The notes: generated from the sequence alone by a model not told the origin. A DNA stretch of 56,754 bases from Sphingobacteriaceae bacterium (GCA_030682795.1 JAUXNJ010000041.1:1-56754), one strand, 5' to 3'; numbered from the stretch's first letter, positions 16,106 through 26,105 are shown. Translations and numbers: made by a program.

Positions 16106-17350
16106 ATGGCAACTAAAACCAAGGTACATTGCTCTTTTTGCGGCAAGGACAAGGAAAATACGAAGATCCTAGTAGCAGGACTTGAATCGCACATTTGCGA
16201 CAGTTGTATTGTGCAAGCGCACGAAATTATGCTGGAGCAGGCGAGTGCCGAGAAGGGTCAGGGCACTGCGAACTATCGTAAGTACAACAACCTCAAGCCA
16301 CAGCTGATCAAAAACTACTTAGACGAGTACGTGATTGGTCAGGATGAAGGCAAGCGCACCTTGGCAGTAGCGGTGTACAACCACTACAAACGCATCAACC
16401 AACAGCAAGAAAAGGCTGATGTGGAAATCGAAAAATCTAACATCATCATGGTAGGAGAAACGGGCACGGGTAAAACCTTGCTCGCACGAACCATTGCCAA
16501 AATGCTCAACGTTCCCTTCTGCATTGCCGATGCTACGGTATTTACCGAGGCAGGTTATGTAGGAGAGGACGTGGAGAGTATTTTGAGTCGCCTGTTGCAA
16601 GCTGCCGATTACGATGTGGCAGCAGCGGAGCGCGGCATCGTATACCTCGACGAAATCGATAAAATTGCGCGCAAAGCCGACAATCCTTCCATTACCCGCG
16701 ATGTATCGGGGGAAGGTGTACAGCAGGCTTTGCTCAAAATGCTTGAAGGAACGGTGGTAAACGTGCCGCCGCAAGGAGGCCGCAAGCACCCCGAGCAAAA
16801 ATTCATTCAAGTTGATACCAAAAACATCCTCTTCATTTGTGGAGGCGCTTTTGATGGCATCGACCGCATCATTGCCCGCCGTGTGAAGCTGAACGCTATT
16901 GGCTTCGGCAATGCAAAGGAGCAGAGCATCGATAAACAAAACTTGTTGCAGTATGTGATGCCGAACGACTTAAAGGCTTTCGGTTTGATCCCCGAATTGC
17001 TTGGCCGTTTGCCGGTGGTGGCTTTTTTAAATCCGCTCGACAAACCTACGCTTCGTGCCATCCTTACCGAGCCTAAAAACTCGCTTTTTAAGCAATACGA
17101 GCGTTTGTTTGAGCTAGAAGACATCGTGCTCGTGATTACCGAAGAGGTGATGGACTTCATTGTAGACAAAGCCATGGAGTACAAATTGGGGGCGCGTGGA
17201 CTACGTTCTATCGTGGAAGCCATTTTGATGGATGCCATGTTCCACCTACCAACGGCCGAACCACGGGTGAGTCGCTTTGAGGTGGATCTGAATTATGCAG
17301 AAAATCAATTTAATAAATCGAACATTAGCAGGCTCAAAGCTGTTAGTTGA
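16106..17350 (+). CDS. clpX: Clp protease ATP-binding subunit ClpX
   Basis: A 414-residue AAA+ unfoldase. The N-terminal zinc domain has Cys9, Cys12, Cys31 and Cys34. Walker A is G-E-T-G-T-G-K-T at 117-124; Walker B is I-V-Y-L-D-E-I-D-K; the pore loop G-Y-V-G and the R-K-H loop are present. The I/L-G-F loop for ClpP docking is seen as A-I-G-F-G. Delivers tagged proteins to ClpP; translated right behind it. Confidence 0.97.
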   Translation: MATKTKVHCSFCGKDKENTKILVAGLESHICDSCIVQAHEIMLEQASAEKGQGTANYRKYNNLKPQLIKNYLDEYVIGQDEGKRTLAVAVYNHYKRINQQQEKADVEIEKSNIIMVGETGTGKTLLARTIAKMLNVPFCIADATVFTEAGYVGEDVESILSRLLQAADYDVAAAERGIVYLDEIDKIARKADNPSITRDVSGEGVQQALLKMLEGTVVNVPPQGGRKHPEQKFIQVDTKNILFICGGAFDGIDRIIARRVKLNAIGFGNAKEQSIDKQNLLQYVMPNDLKAFGLIPELLGRLPVVAFLNPLDKPTLRAILTEPKNSLFKQYERLFELEDIVLVITEEVMDFIVDKAMEYKLGARGLRSIVEAILMDAMFHLPTAEPRVSRFEVDLNYAENQFNKSNISRLKAVS

Positions 17351-17353
17351 TTT

Positions 17354-17884
17354 ATGAATTATACCATCGTTGCGAGCACTAGTCGCGACCAATCTGTAAG
17401 CAGTCAGGTAGCTGCTCAGTACCAAGAAATTTTAGCCGAATTAGGCGTGCAAGCCCGTGTTTTAGACTTGCAGGACATGCCTATTGATATTTTGGAGACT
17501 ACCCTTTACAAAAAGGTGAAACAGCCCAATGCAGCATGGGAGCAAATGCAGGAGGTGGTGAACGCTACCGAGAAGTTTGTATTTGTGATACCGGAGTACA
17601 ACGGCTCGTTCCCGGGCATTTTAAAGGTTTGGGTTGATGCCTGCAAATTTCCAACAAGCTTCAAGCATAAAAAAGCCGCCTTACTAGGCATTTCTGATGG
17701 CACCCAAGGTAGCGCCTTGGCCATGGGGCATTTCGCCGATGTGCTCAATTATGCAGGTACTCACACCCTGGCTTTACGTCCACGCCTGATTCAGATCAGC
17801 AAAAACATGCAGGACGGTCGGATTACCAATGTCGAGTACCTGATGTTTATGCGCCTACAGGCCGAACAACTGCTTACTTTCTAG
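17354..17884 (+). CDS. NADPH-dependent FMN reductase family protein
   Basis: A 176-residue flavodoxin-fold oxidoreductase. The N-terminal strand and T-S-R-D-Q-S loop (phosphate binding) and P-E-Y-N-G-S-F-P-G at 80-88 are the family marks. Likely reduces FMN, quinones or azo compounds with NAD(P)H; true substrate unknown. Three bases after clpX, so co-transcribed with it. Its 3' end overlaps the convergent PLP-enzyme gene by 30 bp, and no terminator fits between them. Confidence 0.9.
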   Translation: MNYTIVASTSRDQSVSSQVAAQYQEILAELGVQARVLDLQDMPIDILETTLYKKVKQPNAAWEQMQEVVNATEKFVFVIPEYNGSFPGILKVWVDACKFPTSFKHKKAALLGISDGTQGSALAMGHFADVLNYAGTHTLALRPRLIQISKNMQDGRITNVEYLMFMRLQAEQLLTF

Positions 17885-18778
17885 GGGATAACCCGACCAG
17901 CCTGGCATGCCACCGCTGTGCAGCCACAAGCAACTTTCTTCTGAGTTTATTTTGCCGGTTAAGAGGCATTGGTGTAGGTAAAGTAGTAGTGCCGCATCGT
18001 AGATGGGGTCGGGTGCCAAGCCTGTTTGTTCGAAACAAGCTTTGCTGATGGCCAACATGGCGGGGCTCAACTTGCCCAATCTTATTTTTTCGGGATGGGG
18101 GGAGAGTTGGCTGAAGGGGTAGCGAGATTGAGCCTGAGCATTCAATTCGGCAAGAAAGCTCGGGTTACTGATCACACTCACCCCATGCAATTGCATTTGC
18201 TGCTTGCGAGCGCCTAGACCTGCTGCCAAGGCTAAAAAGGTAGCACCTGTGCCACAGCTCACCAATAAATGTCGATAAGGGAGCGGTTGTTCATCTAACA
18301 ACTCCGCCAAGCGGTTGGGATTGGGCAGCGGGTGGCCTCCTTCGGGTATTACCAAGGCCTTGGGGTGTTGGGTGCTTAAATAGGCATACAGACTGCTTTT
18401 GTCGCGGTATGTTTCGCGCGGGAGCTTCATAAGCTGCATGCCTAGTTGCCGCAGCCAGCGTTCATAGGTGTTTTCTGAGCGATGTTCATCGCCGCGCAGG
18501 TACCCGTAACTGGGTTTATCGAGGGCCTTGGCCAGACTTGCCACTGCTAACAAATGATTTGAATAAGCGCCACCCAAACTTACCAAGCTGTCGAAATCAA
18601 GCGCTTGCTCTACAAAGGCCGCTAGTTTACGCCATTTATTGCCGTTAATTAGCGGGTGAAGGAGGTCATCGCGCTTTACGGATAGTTGGATGTTGGTGCC
18701 GAGGTAATAGAACTGGAGCACATCAATCCTACTCGGGAGTTGTAAGCCGAGTGTTTGAGTCAAGCTATTGAGAGCCAA
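17855..18778 (-). CDS. D-cysteine desulfhydrase / ACC deaminase-like PLP enzyme
   Basis: A 307-residue fold-type II PLP enzyme. K-R-D-D-L-L-H-P-L-I-N-G-N-K-W-R-K-L puts the PLP lysine at 48; S-L-G-G-A-Y-S-N-H holds the probable catalytic Ser73; S-C-G-T-G-A-T binds the PLP phosphate. Family members release pyruvate or a keto acid and ammonia from D-cysteine or ACC; which one cannot be decided here. The start appears to be TTG (18778), two bases after the stop of the metalloprotease gene upstream; no nearby ATG exists. Overlaps the convergent reductase by 30 bp. Confidence 0.85.
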   Translation of the reverse strand: MALNSLTQTLGLQLPSRIDVLQFYYLGTNIQLSVKRDDLLHPLINGNKWRKLAAFVEQALDFDSLVSLGGAYSNHLLAVASLAKALDKPSYGYLRGDEHRSENTYERWLRQLGMQLMKLPRETYRDKSSLYAYLSTQHPKALVIPEGGHPLPNPNRLAELLDEQPLPYRHLLVSCGTGATFLALAAGLGARKQQMQLHGVSVISNPSFLAELNAQAQSRYPFSQLSPHPEKIRLGKLSPAMLAISKACFEQTGLAPDPIYDAALLLYLHQCLLTGKINSEESCLWLHSGGMPGWSGYPLESKQLFGL

Positions 18779-18780
18779 AA

Positions 18781-20295
18781 TTACCGAATCACAATGCGCT
18801 CAAAAAGCGGACCACGACTGCTTTCTAGCTTTACCTGGTACATGCCAGTGGGCAATGCCGGTAGCTGAATTTGATAGGCGCTGTTGTTGGGTTCAAGATT
18901 TGTTTGCATGACGGTACGGCCTTGCATATCGATCATGCTGAGGCTATGTAATTGAGCTTCGCCGCTTCGAATGTTCAACAGCTGTCCTGCCTCCAATAAG
19001 CTAGGGTACACTACTACATCCTGGCGCTTTGGATCAAAAACCGAAACGCCATAACCTTGGGTTGTGGTAAACGTTCCTACCTGACTTGGCCCCACGCAAG
19101 TCCAACCATGGTTGTAAGGACGAATGGTATAAGTGTAAGTAAGGTTTGGCTGCAATAAACTAAGGGTAAATAACCGGGTGGTGTCGGTGGTTATAAACTC
19201 GGTAACGGGTAGATTATTTCTACGAATACGCACATAATAATGCGTGGCACCTGCAGCCTTGGTCCACCTGAAAAAAACAAAGTTTGCAGGAGAGGGAGGA
19301 TCGTTGGCCAATGGTTCTAAAGGTGTTACATTACTTGTAATGGTATCCCAGGCAGGCATGGGAAATACGGTCAGATAGGCCCTTGGCGCTTGTGAAGTGC
19401 CGCTGCTACGCACCGTAGCACGCATGGTATTCATTTGCTGCGGTGAAAATTTATTCATGCAGAAGTCTGAGGAATAGGACATGAAATAGCCAGCATCAGG
19501 TTGAAATACATCTCCATTAAGATCTGTATCTGTTCGGGCCATGCTGTTGCAATTCCAGCGGAAGCCATAAATATCGGCAGGGGTGTCGCAATAGCGATCG
19601 CCAAAGTTGTTACAATTGGCCGAAAAGCGTGGAGCCACTTCATTGGGATTGCGTGTGACGCGTTCTGCAAATGGACTCAGCGGATCGGTACTGCTTCCAT
19701 CAAAAGTATGTGGGAGGGCAAGATAATGTCCCATCTCATGGGCCAGGGTGGTATTGCCCACTTGCGAACAGCTAATACTCATCATCAAGCCCCCATCACG
19801 AAGTGGGCCTCCAGGTCCTGAGCCAGGGAAATAGGCATAACCGCATAAGCCGATGGCGGAAAGGTCAACGAAGTACGTATTGATGCTTCTGATGACATTG
19901 TGCTCATTCATCAGGGCAGTACCGGTAGCATTTGAGGTGTGGCGAAAATAGAAGGAGTTGTTGATCACATTTACGTCACCGCGCATGTAAAACTGTATGC
20001 CGCTTGTTGCAAATTTTTGATTAAGCTCGCAAAAAACAGTTAGTAAGGTGTTGTAGTCATATTTACTGCCGTTGATATCGGTGACAACATGAAATTTAAT
20101 AGGCAAGTAGATAATGCCATTGGAGTCGTTTTCAACATCCAATCCAAAGCGTTCATTGATGCTTTCAATATATTTGAAATGCGCCTCAGTAGGTTCCTCT
20201 GTTCCGCATACGGCATCAGGGGCAAACTGTGCCATGGCTGGTTTGGCAAGGAGAAGAGAAGCCAAAAGAAATAGGAAAAGGTAATTTTTCTTCAT
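18781..20295 (-). CDS. Secreted M43-like zinc metalloprotease with T9SS sorting domain (copy 1)
   Basis: A 504-residue exported protein. Signal peptide ends at A-M-A-Q (about 23). The zinc motif H-E-M-G-H-Y-L-A-L-P-H is at 186-196 with a Met-turn Y-F-M-S-Y-S-S-D later; this is the pappalysin (M43) pattern, though the usual Gly of HExxHxxGxxH is Ala. Many Cys suggest disulphides. A fibronectin-like segment (about 330-415) leads to a C-terminal type A sorting domain (V-V-V-Y-P-S-L near 425, G-M-Y-Q-V-K-L near the end). Likely extracellular or surface peptidase. Separated from copy 2 by a 171-bp AT-rich gap (20296-20466), unlike the tight spacing of the other copies. Confidence 0.88.
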   Translation of the reverse strand: MKKNYLFLFLLASLLLAKPAMAQFAPDAVCGTEEPTEAHFKYIESINERFGLDVENDSNGIIYLPIKFHVVTDINGSKYDYNTLLTVFCELNQKFATSGIQFYMRGDVNVINNSFYFRHTSNATGTALMNEHNVIRSINTYFVDLSAIGLCGYAYFPGSGPGGPLRDGGLMMSISCSQVGNTTLAHEMGHYLALPHTFDGSSTDPLSPFAERVTRNPNEVAPRFSANCNNFGDRYCDTPADIYGFRWNCNSMARTDTDLNGDVFQPDAGYFMSYSSDFCMNKFSPQQMNTMRATVRSSGTSQAPRAYLTVFPMPAWDTITSNVTPLEPLANDPPSPANFVFFRWTKAAGATHYYVRIRRNNLPVTEFITTDTTRLFTLSLLQPNLTYTYTIRPYNHGWTCVGPSQVGTFTTTQGYGVSVFDPKRQDVVVYPSLLEAGQLLNIRSGEAQLHSLSMIDMQGRTVMQTNLEPNNSAYQIQLPALPTGMYQVKLESSRGPLFERIVIR

Positions 20296-20466
20296 ACCTC
20301 CAAATTATCATTTTGTCGCCAAATTTTCACATTTAATACCAGTTGAGCGACTGAAAATGCAGTATTTGAATATTAATATTTTTAATCAACTGATATTCAG
20401 TGAAATAAATATATTTTTACGGTATTTTTTTGAAAATATTAACTAAACTTAACCAAAACAAGCTGT

Positions 20467-21960
20467 TCAATCCGTCAAAACAAGCTTGTGAAAACTTCGG
20501 TTTCCAGCTTGTTCGAGCTGCAATAAATACAAACCTGCTGGTAGTAATGGCATTGGCCATGACAGTTTCTCCTCTTCCACAAGGAGTGTGGCCTCTTGCA
20601 AAACGCGCCCTTGAAGGTCTCTTAATTGTAACAACAAAGGCATACCAATGTGCAATTGGTCGATGTACAATACAGCATTTTGATCAAGTTTAGTAGGGTA
20701 TACGCGTAGGGCTTGCTTGGACACTATTTGACTGGTGTTTAAGGCCAAGTTTGAGCTTTCAAAGTTTATTCTTCCGCCAAATGGGGTGCACAATTGCGCC
20801 CCAGTGATGGCCCTTACTTCCCAGCTGTGCGTTCTGTTGGGACGTATGTCACGTGTCCTATTTACATAAAAAGTGTCGGCCGTAAAGGTATCTACAACGG
20901 CGAAGTTGAACAGATAAATTTTGATTTGGTATAAGCTTGCGCCTGGAATACGCTGCCAACTGAATACTGCTTGATTGGGAATAACAGTATCGCCGTTTGC
21001 CGGTTGCAATTGTAAGGGAGCGTTGGAAATGAGGGGATAATTGGGCATGGGATTGATGCGCAAATAACCTCGCGATGCGTTGGTATCAACCAGAGTAGTG
21101 CGCATGGCGGTGATTTGCTGGGCTGAGAAGCGACTCATGCAAATATCGCTTGAGTAGCTCATGTAGAAGCTCGAGTCTGGCCTGAAACGATCGCCATTGA
21201 GGTCTAGTTGTACCCTTCCTGAAGGACAGCTCCAGCGATTCCCGATAAAATCAGCAGGTGTATCACAAAAGCCGTCACCTTCTAGATTACAGTTGGCACT
21301 TAAACGGGGTGCAATTTCGTTAAAATTTCTAGTAACCAGCTCAGCTTGAGGGTCTAACGGGTTTGAAGATGTGAAATCGAAGGTGTGAGGTAGATTGAAA
21401 AAATGTCCTATTTCATGGGTAAGGGTAGTACCAGTAGGTTGAGAGCAAGCAAATCCCATTACTACCGCACCATCGTTTTGGAAACCGCCAATTCCTGAAT
21501 TAGGATAAAAGGCAAAGCCACAAAGTCCCATTTGAGAGAGGTTAGTATAGTAGATATTGACCGTTCGAGGGACGTTGTTCGAGCTGATCATATTGAATAA
21601 AGGAGCATAATTGGGCGCGTTATAATAATCATCATCGTTGATGAAGTTTATAGCTTGTGGCACGTAAAAAAACATGCCAGCGCTGGCCATTCGTGTATTC
21701 AAATCACATATTGTGAGGTAGGCTTGTGTTTCGTTGAAGCCGCCTCCACCATTGCTGCTCCGGATGATGTGAATGGTCACCGGGATGTTGATGGAGATGG
21801 TGTCTTCGGGACTAGAAAGGGTATAATCTAAGTTCCGGAGGTAATCCATATTGGCTTTCGAAGGCAATCCTGTACCACAAGGCTGCAGGTCTGTTTGGGC
21901 TTGGATAAAAAAAGGACTCACCAACAAGGCAAGTCCCATATAAATTGTTTTGATCGACAT
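20467..21960 (-). CDS. Secreted M43-like zinc metalloprotease with T9SS sorting domain (copy 2)
   Basis: A 497-residue paralogue. Signal peptide ends at I-Q-A-Q (about 22). Zinc motif H-E-I-G-H-F-F-N-L-P-H at 182-192, with Asn where Gly is usual, and Met-turn Y-M-S-Y-S-S-D-I-C. The C-terminal sorting domain starts near V-Y-P-T-K-L and ends with G-L-Y-L-L-Q-L. ATG at 21960 is preferred to a GTG two codons earlier. Twelve bases after copy 3, so in one transcript with it. Confidence 0.88.
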   Translation of the reverse strand: MSIKTIYMGLALLVSPFFIQAQTDLQPCGTGLPSKANMDYLRNLDYTLSSPEDTISINIPVTIHIIRSSNGGGGFNETQAYLTICDLNTRMASAGMFFYVPQAINFINDDDYYNAPNYAPLFNMISSNNVPRTVNIYYTNLSQMGLCGFAFYPNSGIGGFQNDGAVVMGFACSQPTGTTLTHEIGHFFNLPHTFDFTSSNPLDPQAELVTRNFNEIAPRLSANCNLEGDGFCDTPADFIGNRWSCPSGRVQLDLNGDRFRPDSSFYMSYSSDICMSRFSAQQITAMRTTLVDTNASRGYLRINPMPNYPLISNAPLQLQPANGDTVIPNQAVFSWQRIPGASLYQIKIYLFNFAVVDTFTADTFYVNRTRDIRPNRTHSWEVRAITGAQLCTPFGGRINFESSNLALNTSQIVSKQALRVYPTKLDQNAVLYIDQLHIGMPLLLQLRDLQGRVLQEATLLVEEEKLSWPMPLLPAGLYLLQLEQAGNRSFHKLVLTD

Positions 21961-21972
21961 ACGCACCGGTAT

Positions 21973-23478
21973 TTATGGCATTAATAATATTTTCTGCGTT
22001 TTGCTTTTACCCACATTGTTTTGTAATCGAATGAGGTAAGTACCTGCGGGCAAATCAGCAGGTAATTGTACGGCGCGTTCTTCTGCTGTTAATAGGTGTG
22101 TGAACACCACTTTACCTTGCAGATCATGCATATAAAGATCCATGGGTTCGTTGTTTTGGCGAAGAATGTTGAGCTGATTGCCTTGCTGTATTGGGTTGGG
22201 GTATACAGTTATGTCTGCTATTTCGTTTTCGAATACGTTTGTGGCGGTTCTGGTGCTGGTTCTGAAGTCATGCCAAGTAATGGGCTTTACAACAAAATCG
22301 TTTTCATGATAAGGGGTAACAGACCACTGAAAATCGGTATTGATGTTCATTTTATTGTCGTACACAGAGAGAAAGGTGCCAGCGACCACTGTGTCTTTAA
22401 TCATGGTTGGGATGGCCGCACGTTTAATGCGTACATGGTAGAAGGTGGCACCTGGCACAGCGGTCCAGTTAAAATGCGCGAAATTAGGCTGCACATCTGT
22501 GGCTCCAATGGCTGGGGTTAAGGGCATGGCTTCGACGGTGATTGGACTCGTGCTCGGTCGTTGACGCGCTAATAAATAACCACGCGATGCACTTGTTGAG
22601 GCTAAGGTGGCATTCATTGCATTCATTTGCTGCTCGCTAAAAATATCACGACAAGTATTGGCCGCATAGGACATGATCAAACTCGAATCGGCAAAAAAGC
22701 GATCACCATTGATGTCGAAAGTGGCTGGGTTGGATAAACACTGCCAGCGTGCGCTGTATGGATCGGCTTTGGTATCACAGAAAAAATCACCAGAGGTATT
22801 GCAATTGGCTGGAAGGCGTGGTGCAGTCTCGTTAAAATCGCGTGTAACACGCTCTGCTGTTGACGCAGCGGGATTTCCTGAAGTGCCTTGGAAAGGATGT
22901 GGAAGTGAAAAAAAATGACCTAATTCATGCGCCAGTGTGCCAGATTCTGGTCCTGAACACGAATAGCTCATCATGGCTGCACCGCGAGAGATTGGGCCGC
23001 CAGGGCCGCTATTGGGGTAATAGGCATAGCCGCATAAACCCTGACTGCCTAAGTTCGTGAAATAAATGTTTACCACTCTGTTGAGGTTAAACGAGTCAAT
23101 CATTAAAGTGGCAATCTGTTTGTCGGGTGGATTCGACCAAATTTGATTGATGATGTAGCGAGGCATGCCTGCTTGGTAAAACTGAATTTTGGCTGGGGCA
23201 AAGCGACGGTTGAGCACTTGAAAAGAGCGCTTTAGGCTGTCTAGCGTGATGGCGGGAGCACCAGTAGGGGCATGTACCAAAAAGATTTGTGCCGCTAACC
23301 AAATGGTGTCATTAGAAATATTTTCTGCCGATAGTTGCGCATGGTCAAGCTTTTGAAGCCATTCGCTCAATTCTGGAGGTGTATCGCCGGTGCCACATTC
23401 ATCCAGTAGCTGCGCTTGCGCTAACGGATGCCAAAGGCAAAAAGCGGTTATAAGCCCACTAAATAGGAGTTTTTTCAT
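21973..23478 (-). CDS. Secreted M43-like zinc metalloprotease with T9SS sorting domain (copy 3)
   Basis: A 501-residue paralogue. Signal peptide ends at A-Q-A-Q (about 23). Zinc motif H-E-L-G-H-F-F-S-L-P-H at 184-194, Ser replacing Gly; Met-turn L-I-M-S-Y-A-A-N-T-C. The sorting domain begins I-T-V-Y-P-N-P-I-Q-Q-G and ends with G-T-Y-L-I-R-L, the best T9SS match of the four. Seven bases after copy 4. It is the most divergent in the N-terminal 150 residues. Confidence 0.88.
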   Translation of the reverse strand: MKKLLFSGLITAFCLWHPLAQAQLLDECGTGDTPPELSEWLQKLDHAQLSAENISNDTIWLAAQIFLVHAPTGAPAITLDSLKRSFQVLNRRFAPAKIQFYQAGMPRYIINQIWSNPPDKQIATLMIDSFNLNRVVNIYFTNLGSQGLCGYAYYPNSGPGGPISRGAAMMSYSCSGPESGTLAHELGHFFSLPHPFQGTSGNPAASTAERVTRDFNETAPRLPANCNTSGDFFCDTKADPYSARWQCLSNPATFDINGDRFFADSSLIMSYAANTCRDIFSEQQMNAMNATLASTSASRGYLLARQRPSTSPITVEAMPLTPAIGATDVQPNFAHFNWTAVPGATFYHVRIKRAAIPTMIKDTVVAGTFLSVYDNKMNINTDFQWSVTPYHENDFVVKPITWHDFRTSTRTATNVFENEIADITVYPNPIQQGNQLNILRQNNEPMDLYMHDLQGKVVFTHLLTAEERAVQLPADLPAGTYLIRLQNNVGKSKTQKILLMP

Positions 23479-23485
23479 CTTTAAT

Positions 23486-25033
23486 TTATCGCGTGATCAC
23501 GATTTTTTGATTGTGTGTTTTTTGACCTTGTTGTAACTGCAAAAAATAGGTGCCATTTGCAGCAGTCTGCATGGGGATTTCATAGGCCCCGCCACCTAAG
23601 TGCTCAACTTTACCTTGCTGAAGTGTGCGGCCCTGTAGGTCTTTCAGTTGGTAAACCAAACTTTCGTTATGTTCTTCGGCAATTTGAATTTTAATAGGCG
23701 AGTAACTTTGAAGTAAACTTGGATAAACTTTAAAGTGGTTGGCGGCAACTTCCGCAACGTTTACACCATAGCCTGTGGTAACGGTGAAATTGGTTTCGGC
23801 ACTATACGGACGACAAGTGACTTTGTGGTTCAACGGCATGACAGATATGCGGTATTGAATGCCAGCTGTGAGGGTGTTTTTAGTGTATAAAAAGGAAGTG
23901 TCGGCAGAAGTGAGTAATAGTTCGTCAACGACTGTGAAGTTTCTGCGAATGCGCACAACATACATATTGGCGCCAGGAACACCTCTCCATCTAAAAAACA
24001 CCCAGTTAGCTGGGTGACCTGTACTGTTGTCGGCAGGTTCCAAAACACTCGTATTGCCCGTAATGGTGTCATAGGCAGGCATAGGTGGAATGAGCAAATA
24101 CATGCGTGGACCATTGATGTTTTGACCGGTTGGCGACTGTGTTACAGAAAGTGTAGACCTCATGGCCGCCACTTGCTGTGGTGAAAATTTGTTTTGGCAG
24201 CCGTCGTTTGCATAACTCATATACAGTGTGCCGTCGGGTTGGAATAAATCTCCGTTAAAATCCACTACTGAGGTATTCGGACCAGGGCAATTCCAGCGAT
24301 CGGGACGGAAATCGGCTGGGGTATCGCAAAAACGATCTCCTGCCGTGGTGCAATTTGCCGAAAAACGGGGTGCTACTTCATTCGGGTTTCGGGTTACGCG
24401 CTCACTTGTAGAGGCAGCAGGTGCATCGGAAGTTTGATCGAATGGATGCGGAAGGCTTAAAAAGTGACCCATTTCGTGGGCGAAAGTGCTATTGCCTGGG
24501 CCAGAACAGCTGGGCGCCAACCAAATGGCTCCTTGACGATTCGGCTCGTTCGGAGAGCCTGTATTTGGATAATTGGCAAAACCACAAGCACCTACTGCAG
24601 ATAAGTTAGCGAAGTACACATTTACTACACGATTCACATTGTATTGGGTATTGGCAGCACCAGCAGCAGCAAATGAAGGGAGGTTGTAGATGTTGGTATT
24701 GTTGATGTAATTGATATCACCTCTAATGAAAAATTGTAAGCCGTGGGATTGGAATTTTTGATTCATTTCGCAGATGTTGGTCATTAAATTAGCCAAACTG
24801 TAGTAGCCTAAACCTGCATTGGTTCCAACAATATGTATTTTCAAGGGTATAAAAATGGTATTTTGAATATTTTCAACGTCGATTTGGTTGAAAATTCCAT
24901 TTTCGTGGAGCATGCTGATGTATTCTAAACTGGCTTTTGGTGCAGGACCAGTGCCGCAGGGGGCGTTAGCTTCTTGAGCGAAAATTTGGCTGCTACCAAA
25001 GAGTAAGCTTAAACCTAGAATTAATTTTTTCAT
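23486..25033 (-). CDS. Secreted M43-like zinc metalloprotease with T9SS sorting domain (copy 4)
   Basis: A 515-residue paralogue, first of the series in transcription order. Signal peptide ends at I-F-A-Q (about 20). Zinc motif H-E-M-G-H-F-L-S-L-P-H at 186-196 with Ser for Gly; Met-turn Y-M-S-Y-A-N-D-G-C. Closest to copy 1: both share E-R-V-T-R-N-P-N-E-V-A-P-R-F-S-A-N-C after the zinc motif. C-terminal sorting domain from about F-K-V-Y-P-S-L to G-T-Y-F-L-Q-L. Diverges from mdh across a 116-bp spacer. Confidence 0.88.
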   Translation of the reverse strand: MKKLILGLSLLFGSSQIFAQEANAPCGTGPAPKASLEYISMLHENGIFNQIDVENIQNTIFIPLKIHIVGTNAGLGYYSLANLMTNICEMNQKFQSHGLQFFIRGDINYINNTNIYNLPSFAAAGAANTQYNVNRVVNVYFANLSAVGACGFANYPNTGSPNEPNRQGAIWLAPSCSGPGNSTFAHEMGHFLSLPHPFDQTSDAPAASTSERVTRNPNEVAPRFSANCTTAGDRFCDTPADFRPDRWNCPGPNTSVVDFNGDLFQPDGTLYMSYANDGCQNKFSPQQVAAMRSTLSVTQSPTGQNINGPRMYLLIPPMPAYDTITGNTSVLEPADNSTGHPANWVFFRWRGVPGANMYVVRIRRNFTVVDELLLTSADTSFLYTKNTLTAGIQYRISVMPLNHKVTCRPYSAETNFTVTTGYGVNVAEVAANHFKVYPSLLQSYSPIKIQIAEEHNESLVYQLKDLQGRTLQQGKVEHLGGGAYEIPMQTAANGTYFLQLQQGQKTHNQKIVITR

Positions 25034-25118
25034 ATGTAAAAGGCAGTGATAAGATTGTGGTTTGGACGTTTTGCTTTTAAATCAATCCACAAGATAAGAA
25101 AAAGCGGTTTGAAATCCT

Positions 25119-25126
25119 TATTTTTG
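25119..25126 (+). promoter_or_regulatory. Possible -7 element of mdh
   Basis: TATTTTTG, a TAnnTTTG match 23 bp before the mdh ATG. No TTG at the usual distance upstream. Confidence 0.4.
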
Positions 25127-25149
25127 GGCGTCAAAAAAAACTTTCCAAT

Positions 25150-26085
25150 ATGAAAATCACAGTTGTTGGTGCGGGTAATGTAGGAGCTACCTGTGCAGAT
25201 GTAATTGCTCATAAAGAGCTTGCAAACGAGGTAATTTTGGTGGATATCAAAGAGAACTTTGCCGAAGGCAAGGCCCTGGATATTTGGCAAACGGCCCCGG
25301 TAAATATGTATGATACCCGTGTAAAGGGTTCTACCAATGACTACAGCAAAACAGCTGGCAGTGAGGTGGTTGTGATCACCAGCGGCTTGCCACGCAAACC
25401 GGGGATGAGTCGCGATGACTTGATTTCAACCAACGCCGGCATCGTTAAGTCGGTAACTGAAAATATCCTCAAGCACTCTCCTGATGCGATTATCATTGTG
25501 GTATCCAATCCACTCGACGTAATGACTTATTGCGCTTATTTGGCTGCTAAGAAGGATTCACGCAAGGTTTTTGGTATGGCTGGCGTACTTGATACCGCGC
25601 GTTACCGTGCCTTTTTGGCAGAGGCTTTGGATTGTTCACCAAAAGACATCCAAGCAGTACTCATGGGTGGCCACGGCGACACCATGGTGCCTTTGCCACG
25701 CTACACAACAGTTGGCGGCATTCCAGTAACTGAACTTATCGCTGAAGATAAATTGAATGCCATCATCGACCGTACCAAAAAAGGCGGTGGTGAAATCGTG
25801 AATTTGTTGGGCACCTCGGCTTGGTACGCACCAGGCGCTGCTGCTGCGCAAATGGTAGAAGCCATTGTGCGCGACCAAAAGCGTATTTTCCCGGTTTGCG
25901 CCTTGTTGAATGGCGAATATGGCCTCAAAAACATTTACCTCGGTGTGCCTGTGAAACTCGGTAAAAATGGCATTGAAGAAATCATCGAGCTCCAATTGAA
26001 CGAAGCTGAAAAGCAATTGCTCAACGAGTCGGCCGCCGCTGTTAAAGAGGTGATGGATGTGCTCGACAATATGAAAATGTTTTAA
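25150..26085 (+). CDS. mdh: Malate dehydrogenase
   Basis: A 311-residue NAD-dependent enzyme of the lactate/malate dehydrogenase family. N-terminal G-A-G-N-V-G (7-12) binds NAD; the Arg pair in G-L-P-R-K-P-G-M-S-R-D-D is the malate-specific loop; active-site His is in M-G-G-H-G-D-T-M-V-P-L. Interconverts malate and oxaloacetate in the TCA cycle. Single gene with its own terminator. Confidence 0.96.
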   Translation: MKITVVGAGNVGATCADVIAHKELANEVILVDIKENFAEGKALDIWQTAPVNMYDTRVKGSTNDYSKTAGSEVVVITSGLPRKPGMSRDDLISTNAGIVKSVTENILKHSPDAIIIVVSNPLDVMTYCAYLAAKKDSRKVFGMAGVLDTARYRAFLAEALDCSPKDIQAVLMGGHGDTMVPLPRYTTVGGIPVTELIAEDKLNAIIDRTKKGGGEIVNLLGTSAWYAPGAAAAQMVEAIVRDQKRIFPVCALLNGEYGLKNIYLGVPVKLGKNGIEEIIELQLNEAEKQLLNESAAAVKEVMDVLDNMKMF

Positions 26086-26105
26086 TTAACACCCTGCCTT
26101 ATTTG

